Part shown: positions 11,027 through 22,107 of the stretch, piece after piece
Position numbering within the stretch: position 1 is the first letter of the stretch
Layout: every line of letters begins with the position of its first letter
Origin: Erpobdella octoculata
Lineage: Eukaryota; Annelida; Clitellata; Hirudinida; Erpobdellidae
DNA: 64,000 nucleotides
Reading direction: 5' to 3'
Assembly: GCA_963978895.1 (NCBI GenBank)
Contig: OZ022247.1
Span: 16,252,312 to 16,316,311, forward strand
Translations under genes and position numbers: made by a program
Notes under the pieces: model-generated
The model's input: the letters and a program-made list of their open reading frames with translations, nothing else
What the model was told of the DNA's origin: nothing
Databases searched by the model: none

Positions 11027-11651
11027 CTACCCTGGAGAAAGAAGAGGACTGCTGCACACAGTTGGGGAGGGAAGAAGTCCTCCTATGGCTGAGGGGGTAG
11101 GACAGGGATCAAAAGAAAAAGCAGCTTGCTGATTACAAAATGGAGTTAAAAAAGAAACAACTACTTTTCTTCTCCCAAGGCAAATCTGCTGTTGAAAATT
11201 ATGACTTGGATTCTGAATATGTTGATGGAGATATTGCTGTTGTTGATGTAACGCTAAAGGCATAGATGGTGCTTGAAAATGATGCATCTGAAGCTGGTTA
11301 TACACAGAAAGGGAAAGATTCTGCTCATGGGCTAAAGCATTTGTTCTTCCAAAAATTGAATGTTGAGACTGTGGTAGTATTGCATTTAAGAACTTGGAAC
11401 CTTGCATAAAAATATTTTCTGTGTCAGCTCTTTCATTATTTTGGAAAGAAAAACTTGTTTCTTTACCAAATTGGTGATAAATGGGTGATATTGCAGATCC
11501 CAATCCAGATATAAATGATGGCCGAACCTTTTTTGTCTGAGGTGAGTCAGTGATAACATCAGATGTTGTAACTCTGCTACGTTTTTGCTGTGCAACAACT
11601 GCAGTACAAAGATTTTTTTTAGAATTACAACAGGGAGTAGCTGAATGAATT
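11027..11651 (-). CDS. Phosphatase gene, C-terminal exon (host gene)
   Basis: The minus-strand frame runs from about 11,651 to the stop at 11,027-11,029. It encodes a low-complexity tail: basic QQKRSR patch, then serine/threonine-rich sequence, a Q/H-rich stretch (HQQQQYLHQH) and a Pro/Ser-rich end. It continues the strand and order of the phosphatase exons upstream. A TTTAG or CATTCAG acceptor precedes it. If the exon instead extends farther (acceptor at about 11,745), it meets an in-frame TAA at about 11,657. Long unstructured C-terminal tails are seen in several invertebrate MAP-kinase phosphatases. Assignment rests on position and coding character, not on a domain. Confidence 0.5.
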
Positions 11652-12064
11652 CTAAAGTATTAAAATGTTTCAGTACTATTCTGCCAGATGGCAGTACAAC
11701 AGCTCTCAAAACTGCTGGATTGACTTTTCCAACCCTTGAGATGATCCTGAACACTTTTAAAAAAATGATCAACATGAGAAACCTTCCAAGGTATAGAATT
11801 CAAAAAATTTAAAATTATTTTAACATAATCTGTGTCACATTTACACCTCAAAGTCAACAACCCCAGTGAATAAAATGAAGATAATGCAGTCAGTGGAAAT
11901 GATTTATAAATCAAAGAAAATGAAATCCTGTACTGTGAAAATAATCTTAATAAAATTTTGTAACTCCTATACTTGAACATCTTTTTTATTAAATGGGTTG
12001 TTGATTTCTGGATTGTTGTACTTTGTAATTTCCTGTAGACTTCCATATTTATATTATCAGCTAC

Positions 12065-12416
12065 ACATTTTGATCCTTCAGCAGCCCCGAATCTATCCGA
12101 TACTGCTATCAATCTTGCATCAAATAATTTACAAGCATTAATTCTTTCATTTGACATATAGAAAGTAGATACATTCATAGTAAATGGATAACATTTATCT
12201 AAAGTGTTCCCAATATGACTGCTACAGTAACTTGAAGACAAATTTATCAACTTCCGATTAAAAGAGAAAGCTGTCGTCTCCATTCTGGTGTCAGTTTTTT
12301 TTAAAATTCTTCTACTGCTTTCAAACTCACAGCCATTACCATCATCCTTGCTATCACACCTACAAATCTTCGTTTTGTTTGAGTCACAGTTGACTGAGTT
12401 TTCAACTGACACAAGC
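12065..12416 (-). CDS. Phosphatase gene, exon part 3' of the P-element insertion
   Basis: Read on the minus strand from the TSD, the frame LVSVENSVNCDSNKTKICRC stays open over 115 codons to a possible donor (AAATGT|GTAGCT) near 12,065. It contains Cys/Ser-rich and basic segments. Upstream of the transposon the matching frame at about 14,800-14,840 is ETCSITDDDCCKFE. So the two sides form one open frame once the 2,376-bp element and one duplicated 7-mer are left out. That frame differs by one base from the active-site frame, which meets a stop after NMFHY. Either a 1-nt frameshift occurred near 14,840, or the protein ends there and this part is no longer translated. Confidence 0.5.
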
Positions 12417-14792
12417 CATGGACGTCTGTATAATAGCACCTGGACAGTCAACCTCGTTTGCGTGCGTACGATAGTTGTCCGACCGTGCGCTGTACACAGC
12501 AGCGCTTATCGTTGATTAAGCACGGTTAAATAACTTTATTTCCGTCGAAAATAGTCAACACAATTAAAACACATAACAGTGGTGATTAATTCAAATACTT
12601 TATTGATTATAATGAAACATTAATATGTAATAAAAATTGAAACTAAAGCAATAAAAATGTCAAGTATATTAATAATCAGTTCTAGCAGATACTTTGGCTA
12701 TTTTTCGTTTCTTAGATTGTCTAGACTGTGAGTTGGTGTTTAAATCTTTGGCAAAGTTTTTGGCAACACAATTGAAAAATCGATTAGTGATTAGAGAATT
12801 GAGTTCATGCCCATTAACACACACATTCACATCAATAGGCAGGTGACCAAATGCTTGAATGCAGCCGACCCTGTCCATAACTTTTCCAAACAACTTTCTC
12901 TGGCATGTGCTGTTGAGAAGCTGCTCCATTAATGAAGAGGTTGATTTTATTTCTTCAAACACTCTCCAGCAGTCAATCATCAGTCTAAAGGTGAAGTCTG
13001 TTGGTCTGGATAAACCGCCACGATTAATAGACTCCATAAAAGTTGCTGCAGAGTAGTTTAGTTTGTTGTCGATATCAATTGGTTCGAGTTTATTTTCTGT
13101 CACAAGGGATTCTTTGCAATGATCTTTATACTTTCCGACGACTGACTTGATCATAAAACAGAGCAAGGTTGATGCCACAGATCCATCTAATGTTAGACCC
13201 TGAATTACACCACCAGTGTATTCTACCCGCTTGGCAACATATACTTCGTCGATCATCAACACAACATTTATCTGAAATTCATTAAGCTTATCAATCCGTA
13301 GTTTCAAGTAGCTGGCGTTATTTAATCCATTATTAACATTTAGTCGTCTGGTGACTTTCTTTAGAGTGCTGATTGATGGCAAGCATAAAATGTTTTCATC
13401 TCGTAGAGTTGCATAAGCTACAGAACTAGATGCATAAATCATATACGAGAATATGGTAAGCTGTGGTGAATATTGACGGCCATGTTCAGGTTTCGCCAAC
13501 AATTCTAACAGTTCTATGATGAATTGTATTTTTTGGAATTTTTCATGGTCATCGCTTAAATTGCTGAAATATTTTTGGAGCCCTTGGACAGCCATCTGTA
13601 GTTGTAACTCGAGCGACTGTGAGCATGGCTTTACTACCAGCACATCATCAGTAATGCCCAATAAATATATTTGCAGAACTTCATCTATATGAGCCATTGA
13701 GAAACCAGACGGTGTTGCTGCTTCAGTCGTGAGACGAGACTGGAGGTCTAAAAGGCTGATATTCGATATGTCGTCATTGGCCTTGAATGACTTTTCTTGA
13801 CAATTTAATTTTGTTATTTCTTGCTCGAAGCGACGACTTGCCGTTGCTTTTGATGTTGATCGAAATTGGTTGGCTGTAGTTGATAGGTAGCTTGGAGTAT
13901 TCGGAAAAATTGAAGGAATGACACCATCTTTCAAGCGTTTCCTCGTCAATTTCTCGCCTAGTGATTTTCTTCGTCGTTCATTACTATCTTTATGCTCCTC
14001 AACATAATCACTTTCCTTAAAGTGCAAAGAACATAACTTTGAGTGTTTTGTAGGTGTGAAGTAATATATCCAGTAATATAATCCTGTCAAATGAAAACAC
14101 AATAATGATTATCAGTTGTTGAAATTGCTAAGTAGGAAATAGAATAAAACTAATATATATAGATATATATATATATATATATACAAACATATATATAACA
14201 GAGATATATCTATTATTTTTAATGAATCTTTAAATAATCATACACAAATCAACTATAAATTGCTGTAGAGAGGCAATATAACATAATTAACATAAATAAT
14301 CCGACCGAGTTCGAGAACGACATAATAACAAAACGCATCAGCGATCCGAGATTGATCAAGTTTATTCTAATTTGTCAATAGAATTATAATAAGAATAAAA
14401 TCAAGTTCCACAAACCTTAAAGCCTTAAATAAATAAAAATATCAGGTTAAAATTACAACGCAACACAAAACGCAACGATAATCCACACGAGTTAGTGAAA
14501 GTTAGTAGTAAGCACTGATCTATTTACAGCATGATCTATATATAGATCAGTGGTGGTAGTTAGTAGTGAGTCTAATCGAATAAAAAAAGATGCGTATTTT
14601 TAACTTTTTGATTGTATAATAGATTAAACACAAATTTCCAATGTTCAAAATTTAAATTAACTAATTATTTATTATGCCTGGTCGGTTTAAGAACCTACAC
14701 GCTACAATAAGAAAGTCGAACAACTACCGTACACATCAGCGCAAGCAAGGCTCAACCTTGCCCGTCCAGGTGCTATTATACAGACGTCCATG
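12417..14792 (-). mobile_element. P-like (THAP) DNA transposon, 2,376 bp, 7-bp duplication CACAAGC
   Basis: Left end CATGGACGTCTGTATAATAG and right end complement CTATTATACAGACGTCCATG form an inverted repeat of about 29 bp (CATGGACGTC...CACCTGGAC), with weaker similarity further in. CACAAGC flanks both sides (12,410-12,416 and 14,793-14,799). P elements begin with CA and make 7-8-bp duplications. It carries one transposase gene on the minus strand and lies inside the phosphatase coding exon. Confidence 0.93.
12669..14083 (-). CDS. P-element/THAP9-like transposase, main exon
   Basis: The frame is open for 471 codons from an acceptor-like TTTGACAG (14,084-14,091) to the stop at 12,669. Near the start, TKHSKLCSLHFKESDY and later VIPSIFPNTP are the second half of a THAP zinc finger (C-S-x-H-F, then A/I-P-x-I-F). 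Central YSPQLTIFSYMIYASSSVAY matches the conserved P/THAP9 transposase block before the RNase-H-like core, and VVLMIDEVYV fits the first catalytic Asp region (I-D-E). The tail is basic (KKRKIAKVSAR). The N-terminal half of the THAP finger must lie in an upstream exon (14,100-14,700) that I could not find. At about 470 codons it is shorter than full P transposases (about 750), so the GTP-binding/C-terminal part is probably missing and the copy may be defective. Confidence 0.8.
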
Positions 14793-15056
14793 CACAAGCT
14801 CAAACTTACAACAATCATCATCAGTAATGGAACATGTTTCCTTCTTGATTGATGTATTGTTTCTCAAACTCCTGAAGTTGTCTCATGAAATTAAGGTTTG
14901 GTGCAATGCATGCTCTTCTAGACTTGAGAAAATCATAGGCTTGTTCAAGAGACATACTGAAATATCTCATCAGGTATGCAAGACAAATTGCAGGAGATCG
15001 ACTCACACCTGCAGAGCAATGAACAAGAACTTTTCCCTTCTCTTGGTGGATAGTTT
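14793..15056 (-). CDS. Dual-specificity phosphatase active-site exon (host gene)
   Basis: The exon begins at 15,056 after TTTTTTTCAG. Its frame starts E-T-I-H-Q-E-K-G-K and continues VLVHCSAGVSRSPAICLAY, the phosphatase signature H-C-x5-R with Cys as nucleophile. Next come LMRYFSMSLEQAYDFLKSRR and PNLNFMRQLQEFE, which complete a DUSP catalytic domain (helices after the P-loop: A-Y-L-M-R ... A-x-x-F-x-K-x-R-R ... P-N-x-x-F-M-x-Q-L). The preceding exon's phase (one base, G) joins correctly to give I-E-T-I. In this frame a stop follows NMFHY at about 14,826. The P element interrupts 7 bp beyond the exon's present edge. Family role: dephosphorylation of Tyr/Thr on MAP kinases, cytosolic or nuclear. 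Confidence 0.9.
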
Positions 15057-15364
15057 CTGAAAAAAAGTTAAATAAAACTACTCAATTTCAGAATATCTAA
15101 GAACTCTGATTAACCCGTTTTAGACCATCGTACATTTTACGAACACACTTATTCTTGGCGTTGCATAAAATTAAGCTGTAATTTTTTTCTGTTAAAAGTT
15201 TTATTTTATGTTAAGAAAGCTTCAATACACTGTATAAAATTTTTTAAATAATTTTTTTATTTGTATTAAGTAGTTTAATCTGGGTTAGAATATGAGCATT
15301 TTTAAGGTTTTAGACTATTTAGACTTTAGACCGATATTACTTTAAAAATGTATTATGCTAATGT

Positions 15365-16415
15365 CTGGTAGATTTAGCTTTTGATACGGAAATTTTAATA
15401 GACAAGCCAAAAAATACATTAAACTATAGTATTTATTATAACTAAGAGCTGGAAAGAGATACCAGACACAGATCGGTCCCTAAAAAAAGTTATTAGCAAA
15501 AGAAGTTGCTCAAAACTCGCGAATCTGTTTATTAACACCAACCAATCAGAAGCCAGCTTTTTATTATTCTGCGTAAAAAGTGACGCTTAATTTAAAAATT
15601 TTCTCCACGAAATGTACTCTTCTTATGCTCATAAAACAGTTCAATTATTCATTTCTATATTTTTTTAACAAAACTTTTATTTTCCGTTTGCTTATGGAGC
15701 TTCCCTAAGAATTTTGAACCCCTGTCAAACAATTATGTACGCTCAACTAGTCTATGTCTTCGACATTTGCCAGAACTTAATAAGCAATACAACCTGAAAA
15801 CCAAAGCTTTTTGACAATAGCTGAAGGGGTGGCGGTTATGGAAATCTCTTCACTTTTTCAAGGAAGACCATGCTCAAGTATCTTAAAGACAAGAAATTTA
15901 TTGAACACAATTGTTGTTAGAACAGCATACATTTTTATTTCTAAAACAAAAGATAAATTGCAACTTAATAGGTAATTATAATAATAACTGTTATCTAGCT
16001 TTAAAAATCAATCCATTAAGCAAAATTCAGTCACACAGAAGACTCAGATCTTCATCCACAGCTTTACTTTTTGTGCCCACCACACATCTCAAGAGTGCTG
16101 TAGACGGAAGGTTCGAGGTTGCCAGACTGAGAATGGTTTGCCAGCTGCTGTTACATTGGCTGTGACACTTCAGTGTTTCCGAAGAGACATTCTAAACATT
16201 GACTAACACCACTTTAAACATTGTCAAAATTCAATTCAGTTCAGAGACGCTGTTAGCAACTTTTGTCGTGCTGACTGAAGTAAACAGTTAAGTTGCAGAT
16301 TATGAGGATTTTGTAGATATATGCACATTATATCATAGTCAAAGTGTTTGGTGTTTATTATTACACACACCAACAAACAGTTTTGACATTGAGACAATGC
16401 TTAGCAATATCCTCA
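15365..16415. repeat. Inverted repeat partner A (end of element E)
   Basis: This 1.05-kb end of E recurs in inverted orientation at 23,877-25,018 inside Z. An 84-codon frame inside it (15,911-16,165) translates identically in both copies, which shows near-identity; the frame itself has no recognisable domain and is probably not a gene. The remaining 16,416-16,780 is E's 3' untranslated region. Confidence 0.8.
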
Positions 16416-16780
16416 TATAAAATAATAGACATGGAACTGGAAGAAAGATACAAAAGCTATTTTAACAAATACAAAAACCCAGCAGAATACAGAAGACATT
16501 ATCCCAAGGACTTGATAAGTTTCTATATAACACTTCTGAAATAAAAATTTAATAACCACTCACATTGGCCAACAATGACATTCAGACATATTTCAGCATT
16601 TATTATAGATATTAATTACAAGACCACTAATATGAAGTGCATTATCTCAAACTTCATCACAACAATGTTTACAAGCATATATACAAGACATATACAATAA
16701 TCTTCAAAACTGTTTCAAGAGCATCGACTTTCATGCCAATTTAAAGTCCAACAACAAAGACTGATCTTGGGCAAGCCTAA

Positions 16781-18321
16781 TTAAAATAATATTTCCTCGG
16801 TCTCAACAGTTTCTTCATACAGTCCTTCACATATCTCGTCATTAAACATATCTACATCAAGATTATCAGCATAAAGAGAATTTTTACAAACTTTGCCACA
16901 GCAATGTTTACAGGCAGAGATACAAGGTAGCCCATATTTGAAACATGAACAACTTTTAGAAGAGCATGGACTGTTTTTAATCATTTTACATTTACAAGAT
17001 ATACAATTAATAAGGCTATCAGGTGCAGCTTCTATATCAGTTTTAATAGGACATAATTTATCATCTATTTTTTCCCAGCCCCATCTATCAGCACCAATAT
17101 CATTGTGTAATAGATACCTCCATTTCATTACCTGAAAATGGGTTCTCAAAACATGAAAACGGGCTGCATTTTCAGTAGGAGGTAGCTTTTCAGGAATAAT
17201 TTTCAAGCCATTATTATACAATTTTTGAAATCTTTCTAAGCGTAATTCATTTAAAGACTGATTCTTGTTACCACCATAAGCTAAAACAATTAAAGCTAGC
17301 CCTTCTTTAGATACAGTCTCAATGTCAGCATCTTGTGATCCTAGAATCTCTACTGAACCTATCAGACTGCTAAGTCTTTTAAATACCGTAGATTTACCTA
17401 AACCAAACATTGAAGATGTGGAATCGCAACCGCTTAGTGCATGAATAACAAGCAGCCTCTGAGTAATTCTAGGTGATAGCCGTTTGCTTAAATCCTGTAT
17501 AGAAATATTTTTTTGTTGCGAAGCTTTATTGTTTGGAGAAAGAAAGAAGATTCCACTCATAGAATCATGGTAATGGTGCAGAAGCATAACAAGAATATCT
17601 GTATCTTCTGCAACTACAGATAAACTCTGAGTAGAGTAGCACCTTTCAAAAGCTGTCTTAACAATAACAGTGTCAGCATCACCATAAGCAATCATCACTT
17701 CTAGGTTGTGACATGATAAATGGGCTGCAAGAATTTGAATGAAAGAAATTTTATTGGCAAGATTTGATAAAAAAGTATTTTGCTCAGGAATCAATTGCCA
17801 ATGCTTTATAATCTTTATATCAATGTTTGGGCCGGAAAAATAGTTACGTCTTTGGTGTTCATCGTCCTTAACACTAGGCTCATTGTTATATCCATCAAAT
17901 ACAACAACACAATTCTGGGTAAAATGTAAAACAATAAACTTAGTATATGATGCCATGAGTTCGTCAAAGGTCAAACAATTTTTCCAAACTATATGGTGAA
18001 GAAGCCACCCACCATCAACAACATAGAAATCAGAATTGTTAATTTGTGGAAAAGAATATCCTTTCAACAGTTCTTTAGTCAAATTTGACTTAGCATTTTT
18101 TCTCATATAACCATCTTTAAACAGTGAAGGTGGTACCAACGCTAATTCAAAACAAATCGTAGTTTCCAATTCAAGTGATTTTTGTCTAATTAATGCTAAA
18201 AATCTATTAAAAAGTAGAGAAGGATCAACTATGCTATTCTTTCTAATTACTTTTTTTTTACAATCAGTGGTTAATGTTGTGATCTGATCAGATTTTTTAG
18301 ATTTGATACTGGCAAAGGAAC
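16781..18321 (-). pseudogene. Element E protein, C-terminal part: XPG/PIN-like nuclease and CXC-like tail
   Basis: The open frame of 462 codons (Met at 18,169) continues upstream without a stop to the Z junction at 18,321, beginning C-S-F-A-S-I-K-S. Residues about 185-200 of the 462 are SLSVVAEDTDILVMLLHHY and about 240-262 are VIHALSGCDSTSSMFGLGK; acidic D-T-D and G-C-D pairs resemble the metal-binding core of XPG/FEN/PIN nucleases with a helix-hairpin-like G-x-G-K. A block LPPTENAARFHVLRTHFQ and W-G-W follow. The tail has a cysteine array (CISCKCKM ... CSSKSCSCFKYGLPCISACKHCCGKVC), like a tesmin/TSO1 CXC motif, and an acidic end. A homologous, more decayed copy is at 40.8-41.4 kb. Confidence 0.75.
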
Positions 18322-18592
18322 ACTGGAGTTAAGCTGGCAGACTCGATTAGTATGGGATTACGTAGAGTGAATGTATGGGTGAAGCTAGCAGACTCGGAAA
18401 CAAAATTCACTTTAATAAAAAAAAAACATCGGTAATAAAAGATACAGGTCTATTAAGTTATAATATGCACTCAAATTCAATACACCCACAGAAATTCCGA
18501 AGAAATCGAGTTGGTTCTAAACGTAAACAATAGATAGCCTGAGGCGCACGGCGAATGGCATACACAGAGCATTCTATAACGCTGACGTAAAG

Positions 18593-21106
18593 CGCTATAT
18601 CTCAGTAACTATCAACTATTAAGCAACCATTTAAAGTGCCACACAATCATCTAGTGGTCTTTTAATAAACATCCAAAAATCTTTATTACACCCCTAGGTT
18701 TAATATTTAATAAGTCGTCAGGAAAAGACGCGAATTTCACTGATATGTTATATAGTAGAATTGCGAAAAATACGACTTACGTCAACCGCTATATCTCAGT
18801 AACTATCAACTATTAAGCAACCATTTAAAGTGCCACACAATCATCTAGTGGTCTTTTAATAAACATCCAAAAATCTTTATTACACCCCTAGGTTTAATAT
18901 TTAATAAGTCGTCAGGAAAAGACGCGAATTTCACTGATATGTTATATAGTAGAATTGCGAAAAATACGACTTACGTCAACCGCTATATCTCAGTAACTAT
19001 CAACTATTAAGCAACCATTTAAAGTGCCACACAATCATCTAGTGGTCTTTTAATAAACATCCAAAAATCTTTATTACACCCCTAGGTTTAATATTTAATA
19101 AGTCGTCAGGAAAAGACGCGAATTTCACTGATATGTTATATAGTAGAATTGCGAAAAATACGACTTACGTCAACCGCTATATCTCAGTAACTATCAACTA
19201 TTAAGCAACCATTTAAAGTGCCACACAATCATCTAGTGGTCTTTTAATAAACATCCAAAAATCTTTATTACACCCCTAGGTTTAATATTTAATAAGTCGT
19301 CAGGAAAAGACGCGAATTTCACTGATATGTTATATAGTAGAATTGCGAAAAATACGACTTACGTCAACCGCTATATCTCAGTAACTATCAACTATTAAGC
19401 AACCATTTAAAGTGCCACACAATCATCTAGTGGTCTTTTAATAAACATCCAAAAATCTTTATTACACCCCTAGGTTTAATATTTAATAAGTCGTCAGGAA
19501 AAGACGCGAATTTCACTGATATGTTATATAGTAGAATTGCGAAAAATACGACTTACGTCAACCGCTATATCTCAGTAACTATCAACTATTAAGCAACCAT
19601 TTAAAGTGCCACACAATCATCTAGTGGTCTTTTAATAAACATCCAAAAATCTTTATTACACCCCTAGGTTTAATATTTAATAAGTCGTCAGGAAAAGACG
19701 CGAATTTCACTGATATGTTATATAGTAGAATTGCGAAAAATACGACTTACGTCAACCGCTATATCTCAGTAACTATCAACTATTAAGCAACCATTTAAAG
19801 TGCCACACAATCATCTAGTGGTCTTTTAATAAACATCCAAAAATCTTTATTACACCCCTAGGTTTAATATTTAATAAGTCGTCAGGAAAAGACGCGAATT
19901 TCACTGATATGTTATATAGTAGAATTGCGAAAAATACGACTTACGTCAACCGCTATATCTCAGTAACTATCAACTATTAAGCAACCATTTAAAGTGCCAC
20001 ACAATCATCTAGTGGTCTTTTAATAAACATCCAAAAATCTTTATTACACCCCTAGGTTTAATATTTAATAAGTCGTCAGGAAAAGACGCGAATTTCACTG
20101 ATATGTTATATAGTAGAATTGCGAAAAATACGACTTACGTCAACCGCTATATCTCAGTAACTATCAACTATTAAGCAACCATTTAAAGTGCCACACAATC
20201 ATCTAGTGGTCTTTTAATAAACATCCAAAAATCTTTATTACACCCCTAGGTTTAATATTTAATAAGTCGTCAGGAAAAGACGCGAATTTCACTGATATGT
20301 TATATAGTAGAATTGCGAAAAATACGACTTACGTCAACCGCTATATCTCAGTAACTATCAACTATTAAGCAACCATTTAAAGTGCCACACAATCATCTAG
20401 TGGTCTTTTAATAAACATCCAAAAATCTTTATTACACCCCTAGGTTTAATATTTAATAAGTCGTCAGGAAAAGACGCGAATTTCACTGATATGTTATATA
20501 GTAGAATTGCGAAAAATACGACTTACGTCAACCGCTATATCTCAGTAACTATCAACTATTAAGCAACCATTTAAAGTGCCACACAATCATCTAGTGGTCT
20601 TTTAATAAACATCCAAAAATCTTTATTACACCCCTAGGTTTAATATTTAATAAGTCGTCAGGAAAAGACGCGAATTTCACTGATATGTTATATAGTAGAA
20701 TTGCGAAAAATACGACTTACGTCAACCGCTATATCTCAGTAACTATCAACTATTAAGCAACCATTTAAAGTGCCACACAATCATCTAGTGGTCTTTTAAT
20801 AAACATCCAAAAATCTTTATTACACCCCTAGGTTTAATATTTAATAAGTCGTCAGGAAAAGACGCGAATTTCACTGATATGTTATATAGTAGAATTGCGA
20901 AAAATACGACTTACGTCAACCGCTATATCTCAGTAACTATCAACTATTAAGCAACCATTTAAAGTGCCACACAATCATCTAGTGGTCTTTTAATAAACAT
21001 CCAAAAATCTTTATTACACCCCTAGGTTTAATATTTAATAAGTCGTCAGGAAAAGACGCGAATTTCACTGATATGTTATATAGTAGAATTGCGAAAAATA
21101 CGACTT
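18593..21106. repeat. Thirteen-copy 194-bp satellite array
   Basis: Units start CGCTATATCTCAGTAACTAT at 18,593 and then every 194 bases (18,787, 18,981 ... 20,921). I saw no difference between the copies by eye. The last unit ends at TACGACTT before a TA-rich stretch (21,107-21,250). No coding frame. The array starts directly at the inner edge of Z's left inverted repeat. The unit length is close to a nucleosome repeat. Confidence 0.97.
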
Positions 21107-21179
21107 TATATATGTCTATATATATCTGTATATATATCTATATATATTTGTATATATATATATATATGTATATATATAC

Positions 21180-21231
<52 letters not shown>

Positions 21232-21386
21232 AGATATATATATATATAAGAATTGAAGGCCTTAAATGTCGAAGTATACATAGATAGAAAGAAAATAAAT
21301 CAATAAAATTAAGAGCAAAAAATAAAACAAAGGGATGTATTAATTACCATTGAAATCATAAGAGGAAATTGTCAAAACCGGCGCCG

Positions 21387-21578
21387 ATGGAGGAAACAAT
21401 TGAATTGTACTGCCACTGCAAGTTAAATTTTATTAAGGACAACGGCACGGAGGAGGACATGATCACATGCGATAAATGCGACCAATGGTTCCACAGAAGT
21501 TGCGAAAATGTGTCCCAGAAGTCTTTTGATTCGAAATGTTATATTTGTGAATCTTGTAGAAAGACCATGACGACATAA
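21387..21578 (+). CDS. Small PHD-finger protein in element Z
   Basis: The frame from ATG at 21,387 encodes 63 residues. Cysteines are arranged C-H-C (about residues 8-10), then MITCDKCDQWFHRSCENV and CYICESC, giving the Cys4-His-Cys3 pattern of a PHD finger including the aromatic W two residues before the His. PHD fingers bind histone H3 tails or other peptides; in CR1-type retrotransposon ORF1 they accompany an esterase domain, as here. No longer protein is visible; a donor could join it to the SGNH frame 530 bp downstream, whose ATG directly follows a TTACAG acceptor-like site. TTG at 21,369 is an unlikely start. Confidence 0.65.
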   Translation: MEETIELYCHCKLNFIKDNGTEEDMITCDKCDQWFHRSCENVSQKSFDSKCYICESCRKTMTT

Positions 21579-21612
21579 TCGTTGGATGAAGAAGAAGTGC
21601 AATAATTAATCC

Positions 21613-22060
21613 ATAATAAAGAACAGTTGCGGTTAAACCGGACTCGGGATTGAATTAGACATACGACCACCCAACAGTTGCGGTCAAACCGGACTTGAGG
21701 GCAAACAAACTAGTCAATTGATACTGGACGTAGAATCGAACAGTTGCGGTTAAACCGGACTCGGGATTGAATTAGACATACGACCACCCAACAGTTGCGG
21801 TCAAACCGCACTTGAGGGCAAACAAACTAGTTAATTAGTACTGAACGTAGAATGGAACAGTTGCGGTTAAACCGGATTCATGATTGAATTAAACATACCA
21901 CCACACAACAGTTGCGGTTTAACGGGACTTGAGGGTAAACGAACTAGTCAATTATTACTAAACATAGAATTGAAGAGTTGCGGTTAAACCGGACTAAGAA
22001 TCGAATTAAACATTCCAACACCCAACAGTTGCGGTCAAACTGGACTGGAGGGTAAACTAG
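21613..22060. repeat. CAGTTGCGGTTAAACCGGACT repeats, period about 117 bp
   Basis: AACAGTTGCGGT[TC]AAACCGGACT recurs at about 21,622, 21,672, 21,739, 21,789, 21,856, 21,906, 21,974 and 22,024, alternating roughly 50- and 67-bp spacings. Each motif contains the near-palindrome CGGTTAAACCGG. Inverted relatives stand at 40,400-40,530. They could be protein-binding sites or parts of a promoter for the following ORF; there is no direct proof. Confidence 0.85.
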
Positions 22061-22107
22061 CTAGTCATTTATGTGTATGTATTTTATATTTTATGTATGT
22101 GTTACAG

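Noticed and set aside
14674..15060. Plus-strand 128-codon frame over the phosphatase exon and P-element end
   Set aside because: Crosses the transposon boundary and is antisense to the HCSAGVSRS exon.
15911..16165. Conserved 84-codon gene (identical at 24,196-24,450)
   Set aside because: Identity comes from the 1-kb inverted repeat as a whole; the frame has no domain and flanking non-coding bases are just as conserved.
16344..16544. 66-codon frame near the end of element E
   Set aside because: Spans the inverted-repeat edge in the 3' UTR; no similarity or start context.
18593..21106. CRISPR-like array
   Set aside because: Units are contiguous 194-mers without variable spacers, in eukaryotic transposon DNA.
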